A DNA stretch of 64,000 nt from CAWIXB01 sp963839955. Its GTDB lineage: Bacteria > Actinomycetota > Actinomycetes > JACCUZ01. The stretch spans positions 558,001 to 622,000 of the forward strand of contig CAWIXB010000001.1 in the NCBI GenBank assembly GCA_963839955.1. Direction: 5' to 3'. Positions within the stretch are counted from its first letter, which is position 1. Every line of letters begins with the position of its first letter. The notes under the pieces are model-generated. The model did no database searches, was not told the origin of the DNA, and saw nothing but the letters and a program-made list of their open reading frames with translations. The translations under genes and the position numbers were made by a program. This document shows, piece by piece, positions 1 to 6,582 of the stretch.

Positions 1-768
1 AACCCGTTCGGGGAAGCGGTTCTCGAGGTCACGCCCGACCATCCCCCGGATGATGCGGTTCTGCGTCACCTCGCCCGAGCGCATGTCGAGCGTCTCCACT
101 GTCTTGCCGTCGCGGATCACCGTGGTCGAGTCGGCGATGTTCTCGATCTCGTTCAGCTTGTGGGAGATCATGATGCAGGTGATCCCCCGCTTGTGGAGCT
201 GACGCAGCAGGTCGAGGAGGTGGGCGCTGTCCCGGTCGTTGAGGGCGGCCGTCGGCTCGTCCAGGATCAGCAGCCGGACGTCCTTGGACATCGCCTTGGC
301 GATCTCGACAAGTTGCTGCTTCCCGACGCCCAGCTGACCTACCCGTGTCACCGCGTTCTCCCGGAGGCCTACCGAGCGCAGCAGCTCGTCGGCTTCGGCG
401 TTGGCACGGTTCCAGTCGATCAGGCCGCCCCTGCCCTTGCGCTCGTTGCCGAGGTAGATGTTCTCGGCGATCGAGAGGTAGGGAACCAGGGCGAGCTCCT
501 GATGGATGATCACGATGCCGACCTGCTCGCTGTCACGGATGTTGGCGAAGTGGATCGGCTGGCCGTCGTACACGATCTCGCCGTCGTAGGTGCCGGAGGG
601 ATGGAGGCCGGAGAGCACCTTCATCAGCGTCGACTTTCCGGCCCCGTTCTCGCCGCAGATCGCGTGGACCTCGCCCCGTCGCACCGAGAGCGAGACGTTC
701 TGCAGCGCCTTGACACCCGGAAACGTCTTGGTGATGTCCCGCATCTCCAAGATGTGGTCGTCCGCCAT
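1..768 (-). CDS. Sugar ABC transporter ATP-binding protein (GguA/XylG/MmsA type), 3' end outside window
   Basis: Cytoplasmic ATPase that powers import of a monosaccharide. The first 256 residues are visible and the gene runs off the left edge. Walker A is GENGAGKST (residues 39-47), the Walker B region reads LLILDEPTAAL, and an H-loop region reads MISHKLNEI. The ABC signature is the modified form of this sugar subfamily (VGKQQLVEIAKA). Family members have about 500 residues and two ABC domains, so the second domain and probably the permease lie beyond the edge. It starts at ATG 768, downstream of the binding-protein gene on the same strand and separated from it by a strong hairpin. Subfamily is confident; the exact sugar is not known. 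Confidence 0.9.
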   Translation of the reverse strand, partial: MADDHILEMRDITKTFPGVKALQNVSLSVRRGEVHAICGENGAGKSTLMKVLSGLHPSGTYDGEIVYDGQPIHFANIRDSEQVGIVIIHQELALVPYLSIAENIYLGNERKGRGGLIDWNRANAEADELLRSVGLRENAVTRVGQLGVGKQQLVEIAKAMSKDVRLLILDEPTAALNDRDSAHLLDLLRQLHKRGITCIMISHKLNEIENIADSTTVIRDGKTVETLDMRSGEVTQNRIIRGMVGRDLENRFPERV

Positions 769-816
769 GTCCGCCGTCCTTGCCGTGGTGGTCGCGTCGC
801 GCGGGAAAAGGGTGCA

Positions 817-852
817 GGGCCGGGCACCACTTGATCAGCCGGTGCCCGGCCC
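817..852 (-). terminator. Intercistronic hairpin between binding-protein and ATPase genes
   Basis: A perfect 12-bp inverted repeat (GGGCCGGGCACC / GGTGCCCGGCCC) with a 12-nt loop lies 20 bp after the stop of the binding-protein gene and 48 bp before the ATPase start. In transcript sense a short U-containing run (CCCTTTTCCC) follows. Such hairpins in sugar ABC operons commonly cause partial termination or protect the upstream mRNA, giving more binding protein than ATPase. That role is inferred here. Confidence 0.7.
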
Positions 853-872
853 GGGCGTGCAGCGAGTCCGAA

Positions 873-2018
873 TCAGCCCTTCGCCTGGCCCGACGCCACC
901 TCTTCCTCGGTCCAGTACCCGGAGTCGATCAGCGACTTCTGGATGTTGTCCTTGTAGACGGTCTCGACCGGGAGCAGGAAGGACGGCACGACCTTGACGC
1001 CGTTGTCGTAGGACTTCGTGTCGTTCGCCTCCGGCTCCTTGTCACCGAGGAATGCTTCCGCAGCGATGACGGCCTGCTCGGCGAGCAACCGGGTGTCCTT
1101 GAAGATCGTGGAGCTCTGGACCCCGTCGGCGATCAGCTTGACGGATGCGATCTCGGCGTCCTGACCCGTGACGACGGGCATCTTCTTGGCACCCTTGCCG
1201 TAGCCGTCGTTCTGCAGGGCGGTGATGATCCCACGGGAGAGGCCGTCGTACGGCGACAGCACACCGCTGACCTCCGCGTTGTTGTACTCCTTGGTGAGCA
1301 GGTCCTCCATCCGCTTCTGTGCGGTCTCCTGCAGCCAGCGCAACGTCGCCGCCTGCTCGATCTTGGTCTGCCCGGACTTGACGACCAGCGTGCCGTCGTC
1401 GATGTACTTCTTCAGGGTGTCCATGGCGCCGTCGAAGAAGAAGAAGGCGTTGTTGTCGTCCAGCGAGCCGGCGAACAGCTCGATGTTCATCGGACCCTTG
1501 GCGTCTCCCGGCGAGCCGTCCTCCTTCAGGAGCCCGAGCCCCGTCAGCAGTGCGGTGGCCTGGGCGACGCCCACCTTGTAGTTGTCGAACGTGACGTAGA
1601 AGTCGACGTTCTCACTGTCGCGGATCAGCCGGTCGTAGGCGATCACCGGGATGTTCTTGTCCGCCGCGGCCTGGAGCTGACCGCTCAGCGCGGTGCCGTC
1701 GATCGCAGCGATGATCAGCACGTCAGCACCCTGGGTGATCATCTGGTCGACCTGCTGGGACTGCGTCGGGATGTCGTCGTTGCCGTACTGGAGGTCGACC
1801 TTGTAGCCCTTCTTCTCCAGTTGCTCCTTGACGCTGTTGCCGTCGGCGATCCACCGTTCCGAGGTCTGCGTCGGCATCGACACACCGATCGTCAGGTCCT
1901 TCGCTTCCTTCTTCCCACCGCCGGAACCGCTGTCGTCACCCGCTCCGCTTCCACCGCAGGCGGCCAGAAGCAGTGCCAGAGCCGATCCCAGCGCGGCCAC
2001 GCCAAGCTTTGTTCTCAC
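873..2018 (-). CDS. chvE: ChvE-like sugar-binding lipoprotein of an ABC transporter
   Basis: Extracytoplasmic sugar-binding lipoprotein (381 residues) that delivers a monosaccharide to the ABC importer encoded downstream. It has a lipoprotein signal with lipobox LAAC (Cys21), a Ser/Gly linker, then a type I periplasmic-binding fold. Landmarks are DLTIGVSMPTQTSERW, the hinge region IIAAIDGTAL and PVIAYDRLI, which resemble ChvE/XylF proteins. The GTG at 2018 was chosen because a strong Shine-Dalgarno run (GAGGAGGAGG) lies just upstream and the signal peptide begins there; a longer in-frame extension to 2138 would bury the signal. A LacI-like palindrome lies about 65 bp upstream. Ligand could be xylose, glucose, arabinose or galactose. 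Confidence 0.88.
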   Translation of the reverse strand: MRTKLGVAALGSALALLLAACGGSGAGDDSGSGGGKKEAKDLTIGVSMPTQTSERWIADGNSVKEQLEKKGYKVDLQYGNDDIPTQSQQVDQMITQGADVLIIAAIDGTALSGQLQAAADKNIPVIAYDRLIRDSENVDFYVTFDNYKVGVAQATALLTGLGLLKEDGSPGDAKGPMNIELFAGSLDDNNAFFFFDGAMDTLKKYIDDGTLVVKSGQTKIEQAATLRWLQETAQKRMEDLLTKEYNNAEVSGVLSPYDGLSRGIITALQNDGYGKGAKKMPVVTGQDAEIASVKLIADGVQSSTIFKDTRLLAEQAVIAAEAFLGDKEPEANDTKSYDNGVKVVPSFLLPVETVYKDNIQKSLIDSGYWTEEEVASGQAKG

Positions 2019-2082
2019 GAGTCCTCCTCCTCGGGGACGTCTGCCGCCGTGGTCGGCGTCCAGGCCCGTCACGCGGTCATCA

Positions 2083-2098
2083 ATGTGAACGCTCACAT
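2083..2098. promoter_or_regulatory. LacI-family-like operator upstream of the sugar ABC operon
   Basis: Perfect palindrome ATGTGA-ACGC-TCACAT, close to the TGTGAGCGCTCACA type bound by LacI-family repressors. It sits 65-80 bp upstream of the binding-protein start in the 225-bp gene-free stretch 2019-2243, which otherwise holds only AT-richer promoter-like sequence. No LacI-type regulator gene is in the window, so the cognate factor would be elsewhere. Confidence 0.6.
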
Positions 2099-2243
2099 GG
2101 TGCTGAGTCAACCTTTTCAGCCAACTCGGCCCGCGCAAAAGCCATCAAGCCGTCCATTCATGGGCACGTTAACAACGCGTGTAAACACACCGTGGAACAT
2201 AGGGCCTCGGGCCAGCAACGGCCACCAGGCGCACCGGCCTCGA

Positions 2244-2459
2244 CTAGCGCTGGTCGAGGAACAGGGCCTTCCGCGGGCAACCGGCGACGGCCTGCTTTGC
2301 CGGACGCTGCTCTCCGGGGGCGAGGTAACGGTCGGGGAGGATCGGGAAGCCCCACGAGTCGAGGCGCACCACCTCGGGGGCCAGGTGGGCGCACATCCCG
2401 ACCCCGTCGCACGCGACGGGATCGACACGGAGCCGCGCCGGATGGACGTCCCGCCTCAT
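2244..2459 (-). CDS. Small ferredoxin, probably 3Fe-4S
   Basis: Soluble electron carrier of 71 residues. Three cysteines in ferredoxin context (Cys17 and Cys23 as C-x5-C in VACDGVGMCAHLAPE, and Cys61 in AGCP) suggest a 3Fe-4S single-cluster ferredoxin like those next to actinobacterial P450s. Its ATG overlaps the stop of the upstream NuoF-like gene (ATGA), so it is translationally coupled and last in a six-gene operon. The likely job is to pass electrons between the NuoF-like flavoprotein and its partners. Cluster type is inferred from cysteine spacing. Confidence 0.85.
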   Translation of the reverse strand: MRRDVHPARLRVDPVACDGVGMCAHLAPEVVRLDSWGFPILPDRYLAPGEQRPAKQAVAGCPRKALFLDQR

Positions 2460-3796
2460 GACGTTTCCGAGGGAACAGGTAACAGTCCGGGCGCACCGGC
2501 TCCGTCGCAGGGCCGCCGTCTGCGGTGCGCCTCGACGTCGTCGGCGAAGGTGACAAGGGCGGAGAGCACCATGCGTACGACGCCGTCGGGGTGATTGCAC
2601 GCACCGCGACCGGCGACCTCGCTCGCCCACCGCTGCAGCCTGCGGATCTCGTTGCGCCGTGCGGTACCGCGCCAGAGGTCGGTGACCGATCCCGAGATCG
2701 CGGACAGGCCGAACAGGCACGGGCCGCACTGGCGGGCGCTGCTGTCCGTCATGTAGTTCGCGATCCGCGCGGTCTCGGCCAGGCCGCACGTGCCCTGGGG
2801 CAACAGAGCGAGGATGCCGGCGCCCAGCGACACTCCCGCTGCGCGGAACGCCGGCTGGTGCAGGGGTAGGTCAGCGGCCTGGTCCCAGGGCAGCCACGAC
2901 CCGCCGTAGCCGCCGACCAGGACCGCCTGCGGCTCCGTGTCAACAGGCCACCCACCGAGGCGTGCGGCGTCGCGGACGCGACAGGAGGGGTCGAGCTCCA
3001 GGACGGTTCGCTGACCACCGGCGAGCACGGTGACGAGGCTCGTCGGCCGGTGGTCCGCGACGCCGGTGCTAGACAGGAGAGCAACGCGCGCAAGCGTCTC
3101 CACGTTGTGCAGCAGTGTCGGCCGGCCGTGCACCCCGCTCACGGCAGCAAGCTCGCGGGTGAACTCGGGCAGCGTCGGGCCCCCGGACAGGGCACGGATG
3201 ACCGCGCTGGACTCGCCGCTGAGATAGCGGCCCGGACCGCTCGCCAGTCGCATCGACGGCTCCACCGTTCCCGCGGATCGGCGCTCGTGCAGTGCATGGG
3301 TGAGCACCCGGTGCAGCTTGTGCGCGTCGCCGTGCAGCCACAGGACTGCCTCGGTTGCGCCGACGCACTCCGCCGCGGCAGCGACACCGTCCAGGACCAG
3401 GTGCGGTCGCTGGGACAGCAGCGCGGCGTCCTTGGCGCTTGCGGGCTCTCCCTCTGCCGCGTTCGCGACGAGGACGGGCAGCACACCGGTACGTCGCGTC
3501 GCGTCGCGCACCGCCTGCCACTTGGTGGCCGCCGGGAAGTGGCCACCGCCCCGACCGGTGAGACCGATCTCGGCGAGCAGGTCGATGAGCACATCGGGAT
3601 CGCTCGGATATCTGGGAGCACGGGGCCCGTACATCGCGAGGTGCTCGTCGAGTGTCGGACGCGTATTCAGCTCGCCGAGCTCGTCGGCGGGGAACCGGAC
3701 CGGCCCGTCGAGCAGGGTCCGCCGCGCAAACTCCTGCCTCGCGCGGGGGAGGCCGAGGGGGGCAAGCCGCAGGGTCGCCGTGTTCGTGGTCGTCAT
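2456..3796 (-). CDS. NuoF-like NADH-binding flavoprotein / iron-sulfur protein
   Basis: 446-residue protein related to complex I subunit NuoF (Complex1_51K, SLBB and 4Fe-4S regions). The N-terminal half has the glycine-rich stretch GLTGRGGGHFPAATKW and NAAEGEPASAKD, matching the NuoF FMN/NADH site. The C-terminal part has QCGPC and a later GAC-NHPDG cysteine where NuoF binds its 4Fe-4S cluster. Such stand-alone proteins move electrons between NAD(P)H, flavin and ferredoxin. ATG 3796 overlaps the preceding stop (ATGA); a longer in-frame upstream extension only shadows the ferric-reductase-like gene. It probably feeds the membrane haem protein encoded upstream; direction of flow is not shown by sequence. 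Confidence 0.82.
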   Translation of the reverse strand: MTTTNTATLRLAPLGLPRARQEFARRTLLDGPVRFPADELGELNTRPTLDEHLAMYGPRAPRYPSDPDVLIDLLAEIGLTGRGGGHFPAATKWQAVRDATRRTGVLPVLVANAAEGEPASAKDAALLSQRPHLVLDGVAAAAECVGATEAVLWLHGDAHKLHRVLTHALHERRSAGTVEPSMRLASGPGRYLSGESSAVIRALSGGPTLPEFTRELAAVSGVHGRPTLLHNVETLARVALLSSTGVADHRPTSLVTVLAGGQRTVLELDPSCRVRDAARLGGWPVDTEPQAVLVGGYGGSWLPWDQAADLPLHQPAFRAAGVSLGAGILALLPQGTCGLAETARIANYMTDSSARQCGPCLFGLSAISGSVTDLWRGTARRNEIRRLQRWASEVAGRGACNHPDGVVRMVLSALVTFADDVEAHRRRRPCDGAGAPGLLPVPSETS

Positions 3797-4536
3797 CGCG
3801 GGTTCCTTGTCGTTGCGTGCATCCCGTGCCGGAGCGCGGTCTGCGGCGAGCTGGCGAGTTCCTCGACGAGGTCGGCGGGCGTCCGGGCCGTGTACCGCCA
3901 CACCGCGAGCGCGAGGACGCCGCCACCGGTGAGGAGGTAGAGCGAGAGCAGCAGCGGTGTGTCGACTCCGGCGAAGACGCCGTGCAGCCAGACCAGCACC
4001 AGCGACACCGACGCCACCTTGTGCACCGGCCACCAGACACGCGCGACGAGGCGGCGGCCGGACAGCGCTGCGGTCAGCCCGGCCAGCAGCCCGGCGTACA
4101 GGCCGATGACGCCGAGGGTCACCGGCACCGGTCGATACGACGAGCCCATCGGGACGAACGTGCCGCGCCAGCCGACGCCGGCGTACTCGTCCGTGGCCAG
4201 CACGACGATGTGCAGCACGGTGAACGCGAGGGTGAAGACGGCGAGGCTCATGTGCAGCCGGATCCGGGTGAGCGAGCTCGGCCGGCGAAGCCGGGCCCGC
4301 ATTGGGTGCGCGAGGACGAGCCCGGTCGCGACGAGCGTCACGAGCAGCAGGTACGCCGAGATGCCGGCCGCCCGGCCGATGATCCATGGTGCGTTCTTGT
4401 CGCCCCCCACTGAGTCGACGCTGAACCCGAGCAGCCATCCGGTGAGCCCGGCGCTGATGGCGAAGCTGACCACGAGGGCAAGCGCTCCTGCGGCGCGCGC
4501 CGCACTTGAGCGCGGGCGGTTGAGGTCACCGATCAC
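3793..4536 (-). CDS. Ferric-reductase-like transmembrane cytochrome b
   Basis: 247-residue polytopic membrane protein with about six hydrophobic segments. Two histidine pairs lie on separate helices (HMSLAVFTLAFTVLH, 14 apart; HKVASVSLVLVWLH, 13 apart), the bis-histidine spacing of a two-haem ferric-reductase-like domain. No FAD/NAD domain is fused, so reductant must come from a separate protein, plausibly the NuoF-like subunit and ferredoxin downstream. It overlaps apbE by 11 bp and the NuoF-like gene by 4 bp. Its likely role is to carry electrons across the membrane to an extracytoplasmic flavin acceptor. Confidence 0.85.
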   Translation of the reverse strand: MIGDLNRPRSSAARAAGALALVVSFAISAGLTGWLLGFSVDSVGGDKNAPWIIGRAAGISAYLLLVTLVATGLVLAHPMRARLRRPSSLTRIRLHMSLAVFTLAFTVLHIVVLATDEYAGVGWRGTFVPMGSSYRPVPVTLGVIGLYAGLLAGLTAALSGRRLVARVWWPVHKVASVSLVLVWLHGVFAGVDTPLLLSLYLLTGGGVLALAVWRYTARTPADLVEELASSPQTALRHGMHATTRNPR

Positions 4537-5530
4537 GGCCGGCCTCCCAAGCGACGTAGGGACGCATCGCCCGGCTCATGCCGACGATGCCGTCGGTGTC
4601 GACGAGCAGGGCGGCGACACCGCGTTCATCCGCGAGCCGGCGCACCCGGCCTCGTCCGGCGACGAAGAGGGCCTTGCTCCAGACCTCCGCACGCGCGGCG
4701 TCCGGCCCGACGACCGTCACCGACAGCAGGCCGCTCCCGGCCGGGGCGCCGGTGCGCGGGTCGATGAGGTGGTGCACCGCACGACCGTCGATCGTCCAGT
4801 TGCGCAACCGGACCGACGAGGTGGCGCAAGCGAGGTTCTCGAGCTTCAGGGCGGCGACCGGTTCGCGTCCGCCGCGCGGGTCCTCGACAGCGACCAGCCA
4901 ACCCTGACCACCAGGCCCGTGACCGGACGCGTGCAGATCACCGCCCGCCTCGACGAGTGCGGCCGTGCCGACACCCGCGAGCTGCTGTGACGCCCAGCGG
5001 ACGGCCAGCCCTTTGCCGATGCCGCCGAGGTCGACGGGCACCGGGCCGAGGCGCACGGTGCGAGAGCTCTCGTCGAAACGCGGTCGCCACCGACGCCGGC
5101 CGGGCACCCGCACCGCCCGCCGGTTCGTGTTCTCGGATGCGACAGCCACGTCACCGGCGAGGAACGGCAGTGTCTTGTCGTAGCCCCACGCCTCCAGCGT
5201 CTGGAGCACCCGCGGGTCGAAGAGCCCGCCGGTGTCGTCGTAGGCCTCCGCCGCCTCACGGAGGGCGTCGAACAGCTCGTCGGGCACGTCATGCCAACGT
5301 CGCGGTGTCACGTTGGCCCGCATCAGTGGACTCGCCGTGTCGAAACGCGTGCAGCTCCACGCGACCTGGTGGAAGACCCGCTCGGCGCGGTCCAGCGCAG
5401 CGACGGCAGCGGGGCGCGGCCGGACGACGCGCATCGTCACGTCGGTCGCCATCGACCGAAGGGTCCGGACCAGCTCGGGGCCACGGGTCGGCGACGCGGT
5501 GGTCGTGGCCGGGATCACGGTGGCGGTCAT
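4526..5530 (-). CDS. apbE: FAD:protein FMN transferase (ApbE)
   Basis: 334-residue ApbE-family enzyme. It attaches FMN from FAD covalently to Ser/Thr in target proteins outside the cytoplasm, using Mg2+. Diagnostic motifs are VDLGGIGKGLAV, the FAD-contacting ALVEAGGDLHASG, and HHLIDPRTGAP near the C-terminus. The N-terminus lacks an obvious lipobox, so export route is unclear. The ATG overlaps the stop of the upstream gene (ATGA), whose product ends in a match to the ApbE target motif, which makes it the most likely substrate. The gene overlaps the ferric-reductase-like gene by 11 bp. Confidence 0.92.
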   Translation of the reverse strand: MTATVIPATTTASPTRGPELVRTLRSMATDVTMRVVRPRPAAVAALDRAERVFHQVAWSCTRFDTASPLMRANVTPRRWHDVPDELFDALREAAEAYDDTGGLFDPRVLQTLEAWGYDKTLPFLAGDVAVASENTNRRAVRVPGRRRWRPRFDESSRTVRLGPVPVDLGGIGKGLAVRWASQQLAGVGTAALVEAGGDLHASGHGPGGQGWLVAVEDPRGGREPVAALKLENLACATSSVRLRNWTIDGRAVHHLIDPRTGAPAGSGLLSVTVVGPDAARAEVWSKALFVAGRGRVRRLADERGVAALLVDTDGIVGMSRAMRPYVAWEAGRDR

Positions 5531-5952
5531 GACGCACCCGTCGACGTGTCCGCCGCCGGAGCCGGAGCCGGCGCGGGCGCGCTCGGTGGCTCGGGGACCG
5601 CCGCTGCTGCGTTGTCGGGAGACCGGCTCACGGAGCCCCTGCTCGTCGCGGAGGCAGTGCTCTCCTTGACGGAGGCATGGCGCTCCTCCAGACGAGCGAG
5701 CGTCGCCTTCAACCGCGCGACCCTTTCCTGCGCGGCCGCCGCCCGCCGGCGCAGGGCCTGGTCGGCCTTGGGGTCCGCAGCGGGCTTCTCGCCGGCCGGG
5801 GCAGCCTGCGTGCTCGTGTCTGTGGCGGCCGAGCTCTCCGGCGGATGCTCCATCGCCCAGCCGGTGGCGAAGGCGAAGGCGGCTGCCGCCGCGGGTGCCA
5901 CGACGGCGGCGGTGCGCCAGCCGGACACGCCGTGTCGGGGGTCAGTCGTCAT
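5527..5952 (-). CDS. Small membrane-anchored protein ending in an ApbE flavinylation motif
   Basis: 141 residues with no recognisable domain. It has a hydrophobic segment at about residues 13-32, an Ala/Pro/Thr-rich linker, a predicted coiled coil (about residues 65-100, Ala/Arg/Leu-rich) and a Pro-Ala tail. The last seven residues are DTSTGAS, fitting the ApbE target consensus D-x-x-[S/T]-G-A-[S/T] known from NqrC/RnfG. No FMN_bind domain surrounds it. ATG 5952 overlaps the upstream gene by 11 bp and the stop overlaps apbE. I infer a tethered flavin carrier on the outer face of the membrane. Confidence 0.75.
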   Translation of the reverse strand: MTTDPRHGVSGWRTAAVVAPAAAAAFAFATGWAMEHPPESSAATDTSTQAAPAGEKPAADPKADQALRRRAAAAQERVARLKATLARLEERHASVKESTASATSRGSVSRSPDNAAAAVPEPPSAPAPAPAPAADTSTGAS

Positions 5953-6460
5953 CGTGATCGTCCTCGTCGTGGTCGTCGTCGCTGTCGCCGTCCCTGTCCT
6001 CGTCGTCGCTGTCGTCCTCGTCGTCGCTGTCGTCGTCCCTGTCCTCGTCGTCGTGGTCGTCGCCGTGGTCGTCGCTGTCGTCGTGGCGGTCGTCCGCGAC
6101 CTCCGAGTGGTCGTCCGCGTCGTCCGAGTCGTCGACGGCGAAACCGCGTTGTGGTGCCTGCGCGCGGACGGCCGCCACGCGTGCCGACCGGAGTGCCCTT
6201 GCTCGTTCCAGCCGGTCCCGCGCGGCGGCGACGCGCCGCTCGAGCGAGTCCCCGCGGGCCGACATCGTCGACACGTAGTCCCGCAGCGCGGTCGACGGAT
6301 CGGCGGTCGCGGTCGATGCGGGTGCCGACTGGGCAGGAGCCGGTGCGGACTCAGGCGACGAAGCACCGACGGAGTCGACGGCGGCGACCGTCGCTCCTAC
6401 GCCGGCGAGAACTCCGGTTGCTGTCGCGATGGTGAGCGCGATGCGGCGTGACCTGTGCAC
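5942..6460 (-). CDS. Secreted protein with an extreme Asp-rich C-terminal tail
   Basis: 172 residues; function not recognised. It has a Sec-type signal peptide (MHRSRR, hydrophobic core, small residues near 30), a Ser/Pro/Ala linker, a short charged helix (about 60-100), then roughly 60 residues made almost only of Asp with Ser, Glu, His and Arg. Such tails bind divalent or ferric cations. It is the first gene of the electron-transfer operon. GTG 6460 is supported by GGAGG five bases upstream. The tail is encoded by near-tandem GAC/GAT codons, so its length may vary between strains. Metal binding next to a ferric-reductase-like system is an inference. Confidence 0.7.
   Translation of the reverse strand: MHRSRRIALTIATATGVLAGVGATVAAVDSVGASSPESAPAPAQSAPASTATADPSTALRDYVSTMSARGDSLERRVAAARDRLERARALRSARVAAVRAQAPQRGFAVDDSDDADDHSEVADDRHDDSDDHGDDHDDEDRDDDSDDEDDSDDEDRDGDSDDDHDEDDHDDD
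5945..6125. repeat. GAC/GTC trinucleotide-rich tract
   Basis: Quasi-tandem GTC/GTG (plus strand) triplets that encode the Asp-rich tail on the minus strand. It is low complexity with imperfect units, and a candidate for slippage or copy-number change. Confidence 0.7.
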
Positions 6461-6476
6461 GAAACCTCCAGTGATG

Positions 6477-6498
6477 GGGACCGGACGAGCTCGGTCCC
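6477..6498 (-). promoter_or_regulatory. 5' leader hairpin of the electron-transfer operon
   Basis: Perfect 7-bp arms (GGGACCG / CGGTCCC) with an 8-nt loop lie 17 bp upstream of the GTG start of the first operon gene, just before its Shine-Dalgarno sequence. It could affect translation initiation or be a binding site. No known riboswitch is recognised. Confidence 0.4.
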
Positions 6499-6582
6499 TT
6501 TCACCGTCGGATCCGTAGGAGAGCGCGGCAAGGCTGTTAGCGCTCGTTTAACGGTGACCGGTGCTGCTCTTGAGAGAAGCCC

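Noticed and set aside
3797..4438. N-terminal extension of the NuoF-like frame
   Set aside because: It shadows the ferric-reductase-like gene in another frame; ATGA overlap at 3796 gives a normal N-terminus.
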